NCBI GenBank assembly: GCA_041653955.1
Contig: JBAZEH010000013.1
Location: 1 to 38,232, forward strand
Source of the DNA: UBA1562 sp041653955
GTDB lineage: Bacteria; Omnitrophota; Gorgyraeia; Gygaellales; Profunditerraquicolaceae
Length of the DNA stretch: 38,232 nucleotides
Reading direction: 5' to 3'
Part shown: piece after piece, positions 1 through 10,318 of the stretch
Position numbering within the stretch: position 1 is the first letter of the stretch
Layout: the number at the start of each line of letters is the position of its first letter
Translations under genes and position numbers: made by a program
Notes under the pieces: generated by a model
What the model was told of the DNA's origin: nothing
Seen by the model: only the letters and a program-made list of their open reading frames with translations
Database searches by the model: none

Positions 1-1894
1 CTCCTTAACCTTCCAGCACCGGGCAGGTGTCACACCCTATACTTCCTCTTTCGAGTTTGCAGAGTGCTGTGTTTTTGCTAAACAGTCACCCGATCCACTT
101 TACTGTGACCCTTACGCCTTTCAGCGAAGGGTACCTCTTGTTGCTAACTTACGAGGCTAGTTTGCCGAGTTCCTTAACGAGGGTTATCTCGAGCACCTTA
201 CCATATTCTGGAGGTCTACCTGTGTCGGATTACGGTACGGACAGTTAAACAACTCCTCTCTATACTTTTCTTGGCAGTATATTGCAGAACACTTCCCCCG
301 CGCATACGCTTGGGGTAACCTCTGCGCCTCACGGCGCAAAGAACCGAGACATCCAACACTCGGCCGGCCCGAACATACCTCGCGTCATATAGAAAGTTTT
401 AACGCCATTTAACTGGTATCCGAATATTAACGGATCATCCATCGCCTACGCCATTTGGCCTCGGCTTAGGCCCGACTCACCCTGGGCGGATTAGCCTTCC
501 CCAGGAAACCTTAGACTTTCGGTGCACCTGTTTCTCGCAGGTGTTTTCGCTACTCATACCGACATAATCACTGCTCTGACGTCCAGTGCTCCTCACGGTA
601 CACCTTCACTCGTCAGAGTATGCTCCCCTACCGCTTATCTTACCCGAAGGTAAAATAAACCCATAGCTTCGGTAATAGGCTTAAGCCCCGATTATCTTAG
701 GCGCGAGGTCGCTCGACCAGTGAGCTGTTACGCACTCTTTAAATGATGGCTGCCTCTGAGCCAACATCCTGGTTGTTAATGCGAGATCACATCCTTTACC
801 ACTTAGCCTATTCTTAGGGACCTTAGCTGATGGTCTGGGCTGATACCCTTTTGGCGCCGGAGCTTAGCCCCCGGCGTCTTACTCCCGGGATAAAAATAGT
901 AGTATTCGGAGTTTGGTTGGGTTCAGCAAGCTAGTAAGCTCCTGTAACCCATTCAGCACTCTACCCCTACTATTCAGTTACCCGAGGCGAACCCTAGAAT
1001 TGTTTCGGGGAGAACCAGCTATTTCTGAGTTTGTTTAGTCTTTCGCTCCGACCCACAGCTCATCCCATAGTTTTTCAACGCTAACGGGTTCGAGCCTTCA
1101 CTCTCCTTTCGGAGAGCTTCACTCTGGCCATGGGTAGATCACTCAGTTTCGGGTCTACTATACAGTACTAAATCGCCCTATTAGGACTCGCTTTCGCTAC
1201 GCCTGCCCCCCTCACGGGGGTTAAGCTCGCACCGCACAGTAACTCGTCGGTCCATTATGCAAAAGGTACGCAGTCAGCCATTATCACACCCGAAGGTATG
1301 ATCATAGGCCTCCCACCGCTTGTAGGTTTATGATTTTAGGTTCTATTTCACTCGCTTCACCAGCGTTCTTTTCAACTTTCCCTCACGGTACTTGTGCACT
1401 ATCGGTTTAGGTGTAGTTTTTAGCCTTGGACCGTGGTCGGCCCGGATTCCTACAGGATTCCACGTGCCCCGTAGTACTTGGGATACCCCTAGGCGGTTTT
1501 GAGATTTCGCATACGAGACTTTCACTCTCTATGGTATGCCTTTCCATGCATTTTGGCTATCTCTCTACCTGCCACATCGAGGTCCCACAACCCCTCTGCC
1601 TCCTTGCGGAGCCAGAGGTTTAGGCTCTTCCCTTTTCGCTCGCCGCTACTGGGGGAATCTCTTTGATTTCTTTTCCTCAGGGTACTTAGATGTTTCAATT
1701 CTCCTGGTTCGCTGCCCCACGACTATTGAATTCATCGCGGGGATACCGCAGTATAACCTGCGGTGGGTTGCCCCATTCGGAATCTCCCGGATCAAAGCCT
1801 GTTTGCGACTCCCCGAGACATATCGGTGCTTACCCCGTCCTTCATCGCCTCACCTAACCTAAGTCATCCGTCATAAACCCTTTGTAGCTTGACC
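1..1894 (-). rRNA. rrl: 23S ribosomal RNA, 5' two-thirds (3' part cut by window edge)
   Basis: The reverse complement carries the typical 23S start (GGTCAAGCTAC at 1894 downward), then the conserved early segment containing GGCGATGAAGGACG. It continues without interruption to the conserved GCCCGGTGCTGGAAGGTTAA stretch at the window edge. That is roughly the first 2,000 positions of the E. coli molecule; the peptidyl-transferase domain lies outside. It is last in the visible operon, after 16S, tRNA-Ile and tRNA-Ala. I see no intron or large insertion. Short open frames here are rRNA shadows. Confidence 0.97.
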
Positions 1895-2218
1895 AATAAA
1901 TCTGATTCTCTCGTCGTATTGTAGTTTTACCCACAAGATCAAAATTCCTCGCCTCTTTTCAGAGGCTCAGAATAAATGCCCTCAAAAAAAATTGAGAGGC
2001 ATCTAAGACCTTGTTACTTGAATGTAGTTGTCAAAGAGCATAATGTACCTCTTCATCCCGCGAAGCTATTACTACGCCTCTTGAAACAGAGATACGAGAA
2101 ATCTATGCTTTAAAATTTAAAGAACTATTTTGGTGATATACACTCAGCTCGCTATTTTGCTTGCCGCAAAATTACGCTCGCTTGAGTGCCATTTACCTTT
2201 CCGATAAGGAAAAATAAA
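1895..2218 (-). other. Spacer between tRNA-Ala and 23S
   Basis: This 324-base transcribed spacer holds no gene. It contains a perfect 6-bp hairpin (1951-1966, GCCTCT/AGAGGC), an A/T-looped hairpin at about 1976-2002 (ATGCC.../...GGCAT), a boxA site (2028-2040), and a long imperfect hairpin at 2141-2188 with arms CACTCA/TGAGTG and GCAAAAT/ATTTTGC. These are probably processing and antitermination signals of the rRNA precursor. The other half of the 23S processing stem would lie beyond the window edge. Confidence 0.8.
2028..2040 (-). promoter_or_regulatory. boxA antitermination site before 23S
   Basis: The minus strand reads TGCTCTTTGACAA, a close match to the bacterial rRNA boxA core TGCTCTTTAACA bound by the NusB-NusE complex. 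It lies about 135 nt before the 23S 5' end, the usual place for a second boxA in rRNA operons. Confidence 0.75.
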
Positions 2219-2291
2219 TGGACCTGAGCGGGATCGAACCGCTGACCCCCTGCTTGCAAAGCAGGTGCTCTCCCAGCTGAGCTACAGGCCC
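2219..2291 (-). tRNA. alaT: tRNA-Ala (anticodon UGC)
   Basis: The 73-nt cloverleaf has acceptor arms GGGCCTG/CAGGTCC, so pair 3-70 is G-U, the identity element of alanine tRNA. The anticodon loop is CTTTGCAAG (anticodon TGC) and the T-loop GTTCGATCC is normal. The discriminator base is A. CCA is not encoded (TTT follows), so it must be added after transcription. Its position after tRNA-Ile and before 23S is the classic rRNA spacer arrangement. Confidence 0.97.
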
Positions 2292-2356
2292 GCTGATAAT
2301 ATTACTCTGGTAGGTCGCGCTCAAACCTGTATAAAATCTTCCGGTATCGCGCGACA

Positions 2357-2389
2357 CACTTTTTTGTTTGTGCAACAAACAAAAAAGTG
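2357..2389 (-). repeat. Perfect 15-bp inverted repeat at the 3' end of tRNA-Ile
   Basis: Arms 2357-2371 and 2375-2389 are exact reverse complements around a 3-base loop. On the transcript the stem starts inside tRNA-Ile, using its position 72 and discriminator base, and runs into the tRNA-Ile/tRNA-Ala spacer. It is probably a precursor processing hairpin. It is A/T-rich with no U-tract after it, so it is not a terminator. Confidence 0.75.
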
Positions 2390-2461
2390 GGCCCAAGAGG
2401 ATTCGAACCTCTGACCCCAGTCTTATCAGGGCTGTGCTCTAACCAACTGAGCTATGGGCCC
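2388..2461 (-). tRNA. ileT: tRNA-Ile (anticodon GAU)
   Basis: This 74-nt cloverleaf has acceptor arms GGGCCCA/TGGGCCC. The anticodon loop is CTGATAA (anticodon GAT), the T-loop GTTCGAATC is normal, and the D-loop contains AGTTGGTTAGA. The discriminator is A, and CCA is not encoded (CTT follows). It is the first tRNA after 16S, as usual for rRNA operons. Confidence 0.97.
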
Positions 2462-4303
<1,842 letters not shown>

Positions 4304-4354
4304 TCTATGAAAGTTTGTATAATGGCTCTCTACTTACTTTTTACTTCGAATTGA

Positions 4355-4370
4355 CTTGGCTATCCAAATT
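4355..4370 (-). other. 5' arm of the 16S precursor processing stem
   Basis: The transcript reads AATTTGGATAGCCAAG and pairs with 2579-2594 beyond the 16S 3' end. It follows boxA directly, sharing two bases with it. Confidence 0.75.
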
Positions 4371-4381
4371 TAGAAAGAGCA
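4369..4381 (-). promoter_or_regulatory. boxA antitermination site in the rRNA leader
   Basis: The minus strand reads TGCTCTTTCTAAA, which keeps the TGCTCTTT core of rRNA boxA. With the copy at 2028-2040 this gives the usual two sites, one before 16S and one before 23S. Confidence 0.65.
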
Positions 4382-4384
4382 GAC

Positions 4385-4429
4385 AAAAAAATACGCCCCA
4401 TTACACATGGGGCGCTAAAAATTTAGCGC
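4385..4429 (-). promoter_or_regulatory. Terminator-like hairpin with an overlapping alternative stem in the rRNA leader
   Basis: On the transcribed strand a perfect 8-bp stem GCGCTAAA/TTTAGCGC (4412-4429) comes first. It is followed by a 7-bp stem CGCCCCA/TGGGGCG (4394-4414) and then TATTTTTTT (4385-4393). The two stems share bases 4412-4414, so both cannot form fully at once. The second stem plus T-tract has the form of an intrinsic terminator, lying between the promoter and boxA. An attenuation role is inference. Confidence 0.5.
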
Positions 4430-4495
4430 TTATGTATGGGTTTATCTAATTATCCGAATTTGTCAGTGCTGATGGCTGTTTTCATCAGAGTAGAA

Positions 4496-4524
4496 AATAT
4501 AACAGATAATGATATACTTGTCAA
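4496..4524 (-). promoter_or_regulatory. rRNA operon promoter
   Basis: The minus strand has -35 TTGACA (4519-4524), a 17-bp spacer and -10 TATATT (4496-4501). This is close to the vegetative sigma-70 consensus. It lies about 190 bp before 16S, and A/T-rich sequence upstream (4525-4545) could serve as an UP element. Confidence 0.85.
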
Positions 4525-4614
4525 GTATTTTTTTTAAATAAATAACAGGGGGACTGCTATTCTTAAAGAGCGGTATAACTTATTCAATGCCGGGCACTTT
4601 ATTCCTTCCTTGAT

Positions 4615-5817
4615 TCACTGTGATATCAGCTCGGTAATGCTGAATATCGGCAGAAAAAGCGATACGACTATGCCTCCTATAACGATACCCAGAAAAGATA
4701 TAACTATAGGCTCAATAGTGCTGGTAATTGCGGTTACCGCCGCGTCTACCTGCTCATCGTAAAAGTCGGCTATCTTAGAAAGCATCTTTTCCAATTGCCC
4801 GGTCTGCTCTCCTACCCCTATCATGCGGGTAACCATTATTGGGAAAACCTTGCTTTTAGCAAGGTTGCGGGATATAAGCTCCCCCTCCCTCACCGCGCTT
4901 CTGCAATCAAAAATCGCCTCTTCAATGACCTTGTTGCCCGATGACTTACCCACAATATCCAAAGCGTTCAATATAGAGATCCCGCTCTTTACCAGGGTCG
5001 CGAATGTGCGGGTAAGTTTGGCCAACGCGACTTTCTGAAAAAGAGGGCCAAAAACAGGCATATTCAACTTCCAGCTATCAAAATAATAACGGCCCTTCCT
5101 GGTGGCTATATATTTCTTAAAAAGGAGGCCCAGGATAATAAATAAAGCAACTATAAACAGGAAATACCGGCCAAGCAGGTTGCTTGTTTCTATAAGGATG
5201 CGGGTAGGAAGCGGCAGTTCTCCTCCGAAAGAAGCGAATATTTCTTTGAATATAGGCACGACCTTGATCAGCAATCCCGCGGTAATCAGGATAGCCATAC
5301 TTATCAGGATAGCCGGATAGACCATGGCTGATTTTATCTTTCGCGTTAACGCGGCAGCCTTCTCCAGGTATACCGCCAGCCTATCCAGGACCTCATTAAG
5401 AGTACCGGAGGCCTCCCCTGCCTTGGCCATATTTATGAACAATTCGGAGAACACTGAAGGGTATTTTGCCAGCGCGTCGTAAAAGCTTGTGCCAGCTTCT
5501 ATATCCTGGCGCACGGAGACCACCACATCCTTTAACCTCTTATTCTCGATCTGCTCGCCAAGTATCCCTAAAGACTGCACCAGAGGCACGCCCGAATCTA
5601 TCATCGTAGACAGCTGCCTTGTAAAGATAACCAGGTCCTCAAGCCCTATTCTTCCTCCCCTTGTCTTTGGCGCCCTGCTCTTTACGGACTCCAGGGAAAC
5701 GACTATAAGCTCTTTCCTGTGCAATATATCAGCTGCCTCTATTTCTGAGGCTGCCTCTAACATGCCGATAGCAGCATGGCTATTCTTGTCTTTAGCGGTA
5801 TATTTATATGTGTTCAT
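4615..5817 (-). CDS. pilC: Type IV pilus / type II secretion inner-membrane platform protein (PilC/GspF family)
   Basis: The 400-residue protein is the polytopic inner-membrane platform on which a GspE/PilB ATPase acts to assemble pilin or pseudopilin fibres. It has the family layout: a short N-terminal region (residues 1-60), a first T2SSF domain (about 65-190) ending in a membrane segment near 165-190, a second membrane segment near 215-235, a second T2SSF domain (about 268-390), and a final hydrophobic helix near 370-392. The length is normal. The ATG overlaps the stop of the HD-GYP gene (ATGA), so the two are translationally coupled. It is the last gene of the operon. PilC or GspF cannot be told apart because no pilin, secretin or retraction ATPase lies nearby. 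Confidence 0.92.
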   Translation of the reverse strand: MNTYKYTAKDKNSHAAIGMLEAASEIEAADILHRKELIVVSLESVKSRAPKTRGGRIGLEDLVIFTRQLSTMIDSGVPLVQSLGILGEQIENKRLKDVVVSVRQDIEAGTSFYDALAKYPSVFSELFINMAKAGEASGTLNEVLDRLAVYLEKAAALTRKIKSAMVYPAILISMAILITAGLLIKVVPIFKEIFASFGGELPLPTRILIETSNLLGRYFLFIVALFIILGLLFKKYIATRKGRYYFDSWKLNMPVFGPLFQKVALAKLTRTFATLVKSGISILNALDIVGKSSGNKVIEEAIFDCRSAVREGELISRNLAKSKVFPIMVTRMIGVGEQTGQLEKMLSKIADFYDEQVDAAVTAITSTIEPIVISFLGIVIGGIVVSLFLPIFSITELISQ

Positions 5818-6884
5818 AGCCTGTCTACGACCTTCATAAAAGCATCCACTACTTTCGGGTCAAATTGCGTACCGGAGTTTCTTCCTATTTCCATAATAGC
5901 TTCCTGCTTTGAAAGGGGTATGAGCCTGTAAGAACGCGGTGAACGCATCGCCTCATAAGCATCCGCCACGTGTATTATGCGCGCACCGATAAGTATATCT
6001 TCCCGTTTACGGCCCTCCGGGTATCCGGAACCGTCGTAATGCTCATGATGCTGTTTGACAAGCTCTATAACCCCGTTAAGGAACGTGAGCGGCTCTAAAA
6101 TATGCGCCGCGGTCTGCGGGTGGCGCCTTATCTGCTCCCATTCCTGGGGGGTAAGGCTGCTTGACTTGCCTAATATGCAATCCTGAACCCCGATCTTGCC
6201 AAGGTCATGCAACTCGCAGGCATCGCGTATCAACTCTATCTCGTGCGCGGACATCCCAAGCTCCTCCGCTATCGCTACGGCATACCTTGCAACATTCTCT
6301 GAATGGCTGTGCGTGTAGTGGTCGCGCGCGTCAATAGCCTGCGCCAGGACCTTAATCGTGCGCATATAAGTCTCGCGTAGGTCTTCATAAAGCTTGGACA
6401 GGTTCTTCGTGGACTCCTCTATTCTTTTTGCCAAAAGGGTATTCTGTTTTGTTAAGGATATATTATGCTCCTTGAGCCCGTCGACCAGCTTATTATGCCC
6501 GGCCATAAGCGAACGCAGCTCAAGCCCTTTCTTCATAAGGAAAATAAGCTTATCAGGGTTAACGGGCTGGGCTATGAAATCATATGCGCCTGATCTCTGC
6601 AGTTCTTCCAATAATGAAGGGTCAGAGCTGTCTATTAATACTATGATAACGCAGCCGGGGTCGATCGCCTTAAGGCTCGCCACCAGATTCAGGCTGTCCA
6701 CCCCCGGCATCCCAAACCTGACTATAACGATATCAAAACTCCCGCACTTAAAAAGATCCAGGGCGTAATTTATATTTGTCTGCAGCGATACGGAATATCC
6801 GCTTCTGGATGAGATCGTATCCATTATATGGCCTGAGACTACCTCATCGTTATTGATCAACATCACAAATACCTTACCGGTCAT
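5814..6884 (-). CDS. Response-regulator-like protein with degenerate receiver and HD-GYP domain
   Basis: The 356 residues comprise a receiver-like fold (about 4-120), a helical linker (125-175) and an HD-GYP domain (about 180-350). HD-GYP domains hydrolyse cyclic di-GMP. Its metal and signature residues are present: H226-D227 with G229-K230, H255, H279-H280, and D284-G-S-G-Y288-P289. The receiver has lost its chemistry. The phosphoacceptor position before the M-P-G motif is Arg56 rather than Asp, and the conserved Lys is Gln106, although N12-D13-E14 at the acidic pocket is partly kept. Phosphorylation by a histidine kinase is therefore unlikely. It lies between a GspE ATPase (1-bp gap) and pilC (4-bp overlap), suggesting local control of c-di-GMP at the pilus motor. 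Confidence 0.9.
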   Translation of the reverse strand: MTGKVFVMLINNDEVVSGHIMDTISSRSGYSVSLQTNINYALDLFKCGSFDIVIVRFGMPGVDSLNLVASLKAIDPGCVIIVLIDSSDPSLLEELQRSGAYDFIAQPVNPDKLIFLMKKGLELRSLMAGHNKLVDGLKEHNISLTKQNTLLAKRIEESTKNLSKLYEDLRETYMRTIKVLAQAIDARDHYTHSHSENVARYAVAIAEELGMSAHEIELIRDACELHDLGKIGVQDCILGKSSSLTPQEWEQIRRHPQTAAHILEPLTFLNGVIELVKQHHEHYDGSGYPEGRKREDILIGARIIHVADAYEAMRSPRSYRLIPLSKQEAIMEIGRNSGTQFDPKVVDAFMKVVDRL

Positions 6885-6885
6885 A

Positions 6886-8595
6886 TCACTCCTCTTTAGT
6901 CACCCTGATCACTTCATCCAATGTGGTCAAGCCCATCTTGACCTTAAGGTACGCGTCGTCCCTTAAGGTCTTCATCGCGCAATTTGTTAGGGCGTAGCGC
7001 CTTATCTCATCTATGGGCTTCTTCTTCATTATCATCTCGCGGATATTATCATCGATGATCAGCGCCTCCAGGATTGCTATTCTACCATAAAATCCCGTAT
7101 TATTGCAATATTTACATCCTTTTGCGCTATAGAAGGTTACCTTCTCCCTGAACCCTATGCTTTCCAGGAATTTTTCCGGCATCTCTGTCGGCTGCCTGCA
7201 CTTCAGGCAAAGCCTGCGGCATAGCCTCTGGGCAGAAAGCATAACCAGGCTTGAAGCGACCAGGAATGGCTCAACACCCATATCCATAAGGCGCGTTATA
7301 CTGGAAACAGCATCATTGGTATGCAGGGTAGAAAACACTAATTGCCCTGTAAGCGCCGCCTTCACCGCTATATCGGCAGTATCAGAGTCCCTTATCTCTC
7401 CTATCATGATCACATCGGGGCTTTGCCGCAAAAGCGAACGCAAACCTGAAACAAAATCAAGCCCGATATCGGGCTTCACCTGGACCTGAGTAATACCTTC
7501 TATCTGATATTCTACCGGATCCTCTATGGTTATGATATTCTTCTCGGGTGTATTCAGCTGGTTTAATACGGAATAAAGGGTAGTTGATTTACCGGAACCT
7601 GTCGGGCCCGTGACCAGGATCATGCCAAACGGCTTCTCTATCGCTTCTTTGAATATTGCCAACGGCTGTTCCGAAAAACCCAGCTGGTCCAACCCTATGG
7701 ATAGATTGCCTTTATCAAGAGCGCGCAGGACGAACTTCTGGCCGAATGTAGTAGGAAGGCTTGAAACGCGGAAATCCACCTCCTTGCCCTTGGCCTTCAC
7801 TTTAAACCTTCCGTCCTGAGGTATGCGGTTTTCGGTAATATCAAGGTTAGAAATGATCTTTACCCTCGCCAATATAGCGTTCTGATTGACCTTTGGGATC
7901 TTGAATATATCATATAACGCACCGTCAATGCGGTACCTTATTCGCAAACAATCTTCCTCCGGCTCTATATGTATATCGGATGCCCTCTTTTTCAGGGCCT
8001 GCGTCAACATAAGGTCTACCAGTTTGACTATAGGGGCTTTTTTGCTATCCTTTACGGCGCTGCTTAAGTCTATCTCATCCTGTTTAGCCAGTTCATCTTC
8101 TTTAAACTCAAGATCAGGGCCCTGCGGGGTATCATCTATTATCTTCTGGACATCACTTAATTCCTTGCGGTAATAAGTATCAACCGCTTTCTTTATCTCA
8201 TCCTGGGGGCTTAATATTATATCTATATCGCAGCCCGTAAGCATCTTCAAATCATCCAGGGCGAAAATATTCAAAGGGTCAGCCATAGCTACCGTAAGAT
8301 TATTGCCCAGGCGCGAAAGAGGTATGAGAGAATACTGCCTGGCTATATGTTCCGGTATGAGCTCGATAGTGCCGGGATCAAACTTGAACTTTGAAATATG
8401 TATTACGGGGATATAAAGATACCTGGATATCAATGCAAGCAGCTCTTCTTCCGAAATAAAACCCTCTTCTATCAATACACGCCTTAACGGCAGCCCCTTT
8501 TCTTTCTGTATCAAAAGAGCCTTTTCTATCTCGGCAGTCTTCAGGCGCTTGCTTTTAAGCAATATATCTACGATATTCTTTCTTAGTGTCTGCAC
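6886..8595 (-). CDS. pilB: GspE/PilB-type assembly ATPase, copy 1
   Basis: This 569-residue hexameric AAA-like ATPase powers fibre extension from the cytoplasmic face of PilC/GspF. An N-terminal MshEN-type domain (about 1-130) is followed by the ATPase core (about 180-560). The core has Walker A GPTGSGKSTT, an Asp box/Walker B region IMIGEIRD, a His box FSTLHTND, and two CxxC pairs (CLKC and CKYC) of the zinc-binding tetracysteine motif. In the first MshEN motif both glycines are lost (V9, K16). In the second the early one is Arg38 and the later one, G45, is kept. The start is GTG at 8595-8593, four bases after the stop of the paralogous ATPase gene. Whether it drives a pilus or a secretion system is not visible. 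Confidence 0.93.
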   Translation of the reverse strand: MQTLRKNIVDILLKSKRLKTAEIEKALLIQKEKGLPLRRVLIEEGFISEEELLALISRYLYIPVIHISKFKFDPGTIELIPEHIARQYSLIPLSRLGNNLTVAMADPLNIFALDDLKMLTGCDIDIILSPQDEIKKAVDTYYRKELSDVQKIIDDTPQGPDLEFKEDELAKQDEIDLSSAVKDSKKAPIVKLVDLMLTQALKKRASDIHIEPEEDCLRIRYRIDGALYDIFKIPKVNQNAILARVKIISNLDITENRIPQDGRFKVKAKGKEVDFRVSSLPTTFGQKFVLRALDKGNLSIGLDQLGFSEQPLAIFKEAIEKPFGMILVTGPTGSGKSTTLYSVLNQLNTPEKNIITIEDPVEYQIEGITQVQVKPDIGLDFVSGLRSLLRQSPDVIMIGEIRDSDTADIAVKAALTGQLVFSTLHTNDAVSSITRLMDMGVEPFLVASSLVMLSAQRLCRRLCLKCRQPTEMPEKFLESIGFREKVTFYSAKGCKYCNNTGFYGRIAILEALIIDDNIREMIMKKKPIDEIRRYALTNCAMKTLRDDAYLKVKMGLTTLDEVIRVTKEE

Positions 8596-8599
8596 TTTT

Positions 8600-10315
8600 T
8601 TACTCGTCCGCGGCTGTCACGCGCAGGACCTCGCTTACGGTAGTTATCCCTTTCTTCGCCTGTTCCATCCCGTCTTCCCTTAATGTCCTCATACCCTCAA
8701 GGCGCGCGTGCTGCTTTACTATATGCTCCTGCGCGCGGTCAAGTATCAACTCGCGTATCTTCGGGGTCAGCAATAACAGCTCGGCGATCACGGTCCTGCC
8801 GCTATAACCCGTGTTAAAACAGCGGCTGCACCCTTTTCCCCTGAAGAATTCATACCTGTTCTCGGAAGCGGCATCCGGCTTTAAGGCTTTCGCCATATCG
8901 CTTTCAAGAATATATTTTTCTTTACAGTAAAAACACACCTTACGCACAAGCCTCTGCGCGAGCACACAGACTAATGAAGCGTTAATCAGGTATGGCTCAA
9001 CGCCCATATTGATCAGGCGCACTATGGCTCCGCTGGCGGTAGTCGTATGCAAAGTAGATAAAGCAAGATGCCCGGTTAAGGCGCTCTTAATGGCTATATC
9101 TACCGTATCGTAATCCCTGATCTCGCCTATCATTATCACGTTGGGGTCCTGCCTTAATATAGAACGCAGTGAACTGGCAAAAGTCAACCCTATCTCCGGC
9201 CTCACGGTAACCTGGTTTATGCCTTCCAGCTGGTATTCTACCGGGTCCTCCACGGTAACAATATTCTTCTGCGGGGTATCCACGAATTTAAGGACTGAAT
9301 AAAGCGTTGTAGTCTTTCCGGAACCGGTCGGCCCGCATACAAGCATCATCCCGTGCGGGGATTTTGCTGCGCGCTTCAGCCCGGAAAGGACATTCGCGCT
9401 GAAACCCAATTTGTCTATATCGAGCATTGCCTGCGTTTTATCAAGTATGCGTATGGCCACCTTTTCGCCGAAACTGGAAGGCAATACGGATACACGAAAA
9501 TCAACTTCACTACCGAATATCTCGGCCTTAAAGCGGCCGTCCTGCGGGAGCCTGTGCTCGGCAATATTCATATTAGACATTACTTTAATGCGGGACACTA
9601 TGGAAGCGTGCATGCTTTTAGGGGGGGCTTTCTCTTCGTGCAATACCCCGTCTATCCTGTAACGCACCCTTAATTCCTTCTCCCATGGCTCTATAAGTAT
9701 ATCGGATGCCTTTTTATTTACGGATTCCTGAAGTATCATATTGGTTATTTTGATCACAGGCGGCTCGCGGCTTATCCGGTCCAGTTCCTGCTCGCTTAAC
9801 GAGGCCTCCTCCTCTTCTTTAATAAATTCTATGGAAGAAACAGACATCTCCTTGACAAGGCTGTCAATAACGCCCTTGGTGGCATCGGGATATGAAAGCT
9901 CTATGGCCTGCATTATTTCTTCTCCCGGGGAAATAATAGGATTGATCTTGTATCCGGTGAGTGCTTCTACGTGGTCGATGGCGAATATATTCAAAGGATC
10001 GGCCATCGCCAGGGTGATCACATCACCCATTTTGGATATGGGGATTATCTGATAACGGCGGGCGATATCCGCGGGTATGACCTTAGCTACTTCATAATCT
10101 ATCTTGAAACGCTTTAGGTCTATCAGGGGAATATCCAGCCCCTGGCTTAACACAGAGATGAGCTCATCCTCCTTGATGAACTTCAACTCTACGATGATAT
10201 CGCTTAACTTTCCGCCTTTTTTGGCCTGGGCCTCCAACGCCTCGCTAAGCTGCTTAGCGCTTATAAGATTTTTGCTGACCAGGAGTTCCGTAAGGCGGTC
10301 TTTAAGTGAGACCAT
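8600..10315 (-). CDS. GspE/PilB-type assembly ATPase, copy 2
   Basis: This 571-residue paralogue of the next gene has the same order: MshEN-type domain (1-130), then an ATPase core with Walker A GPTGSGKTTT, IMIGEIRD, the His box LSTLHTTT and two CxxC pairs (CFYC, CSRC). All catalytic motifs are kept, so both copies should be active. Its MshEN motifs lack all four glycines (T9, N16, S38, K45), so c-di-GMP binding by this domain is doubtful. ATG start at 10315, three bases after the stop of the free MshEN gene. Tandem full-length ATPases could form mixed hexamers or serve different fibres. Neither looks like PilT, the shorter retraction ATPase that lacks the long N-terminal region. Confidence 0.93.
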   Translation of the reverse strand: MVSLKDRLTELLVSKNLISAKQLSEALEAQAKKGGKLSDIIVELKFIKEDELISVLSQGLDIPLIDLKRFKIDYEVAKVIPADIARRYQIIPISKMGDVITLAMADPLNIFAIDHVEALTGYKINPIISPGEEIMQAIELSYPDATKGVIDSLVKEMSVSSIEFIKEEEEASLSEQELDRISREPPVIKITNMILQESVNKKASDILIEPWEKELRVRYRIDGVLHEEKAPPKSMHASIVSRIKVMSNMNIAEHRLPQDGRFKAEIFGSEVDFRVSVLPSSFGEKVAIRILDKTQAMLDIDKLGFSANVLSGLKRAAKSPHGMMLVCGPTGSGKTTTLYSVLKFVDTPQKNIVTVEDPVEYQLEGINQVTVRPEIGLTFASSLRSILRQDPNVIMIGEIRDYDTVDIAIKSALTGHLALSTLHTTTASGAIVRLINMGVEPYLINASLVCVLAQRLVRKVCFYCKEKYILESDMAKALKPDAASENRYEFFRGKGCSRCFNTGYSGRTVIAELLLLTPKIRELILDRAQEHIVKQHARLEGMRTLREDGMEQAKKGITTVSEVLRVTAADE

Positions 10316-10318
10316 TTT

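Larger units (their letters stand above)
4304..4614 (-). other. rRNA operon leader and promoter region
   Basis: This 311-base gap between pilC and 16S contains no gene. In transcription order it holds a consensus promoter (4496-4524), a small hairpin CTGATG/CATCAG (4469-4488), two overlapping hairpins with a T-tract (4385-4429), a boxA (4369-4381) and the 5' arm of the 16S processing stem (4355-4370). No clear terminator for the upstream pilus operon is visible at 4525-4614. Confidence 0.8.
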
